From Heliocidaris erythrogramma (taxonomy: Eukaryota > Echinodermata > Echinoidea > Camarodonta > Echinometridae), in the NCBI GenBank assembly GCA_025617745.1, contig CM046869.1:5604244-5668243 (forward strand): DNA of 64,000 nt, given 5' to 3'. Positions 63,967 to 64,000 of the stretch are shown one piece after another; within the stretch, counting starts at the first letter, position 1, and the number at the start of each line of letters is the position of its first letter. A program made the position numbers and the translations under genes. The notes under the pieces were generated by a model. The model saw nothing but the letters and a program-made list of their open reading frames with translations. It searched no databases and had not been told where the DNA came from.

Positions 63967-64000
63967 TAAGTGTCTGTCCAGTGGTACCTCATTTATCACA

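Noticed and set aside
1-64000. CRISPR arrays, bacterial operons, prophage or defence systems
   Set aside because: The window is clearly intron-bearing animal DNA. Short regularly spaced motifs (the 17-bp ladders) have variable AT-rich spacers of 170-360 bp and no associated genes.

Overview
This is a stretch of animal nuclear DNA. It is AT-rich, has genes split into many small exons with GT-AG introns, and is packed with transposon debris, microsatellites and poly-G/poly-C runs. The abundant ACATGTACATGT-type words, tRNA-derived SINEs, TTAA-flanked miniature elements and invertebrate-like versions of two conserved vertebrate genes suggest a marine deuterostome invertebrate. A sea urchin or another echinoderm is my best guess, but the species cannot be fixed from the sequence alone.

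Two host genes can be read with confidence, and they converge tail to tail. On the + strand, 7458-29924 holds 13 exons of ATF6, the ER-membrane bZIP transcription factor of the unfolded protein response. The reading phase is consistent across all junctions, giving 682 residues. Only a short N-terminal exon or exons are missing. On the - strand, 61362 down to 45992 holds the last nine exons (368 residues) of POMT1, the ER protein O-mannosyltransferase. Its N-terminal half lies beyond base 64000. Both products work at the ER membrane, but I see no shared regulation.

Layout: 1-1400 is a repeat with a recurring 17-bp motif, and a diverged copy with the same motif spacing lies at 14039-15677 in an ATF6 intron. 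2036-2290 and 6716-7117 are LINE tails. ATF6 introns carry a TIR element (9991-10873), a large GAT microsatellite (17900-18345), an antisense 5'-truncated LINE with an open reverse-transcriptase frame (21985-23630), decayed copies of an exon end (24400-24585) and a 300-bp C-rich tract (27405-27715). After the ATF6 stop codon a 1.75-kb block occurs twice, almost identically (30076-31830 and 32983-34738). The 34.7-45.9 kb intergenic region has no convincing gene but many small transposons: piggyBac-like, T2-like, fold-back and SINE. POMT1 introns hold tandem-array elements, two near-identical hAT-type elements each with a perfect 8-bp target duplication, and a nest of transposons inside transposons at 52728-56230. 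The right edge is a PIF/Harbinger-like element.

I did not find a new multi-gene system. The most unusual signals are the matched 17-bp motif ladders, the A-B-A duplication behind ATF6, the nested insertions, and the decayed partial-exon copies in both genes.
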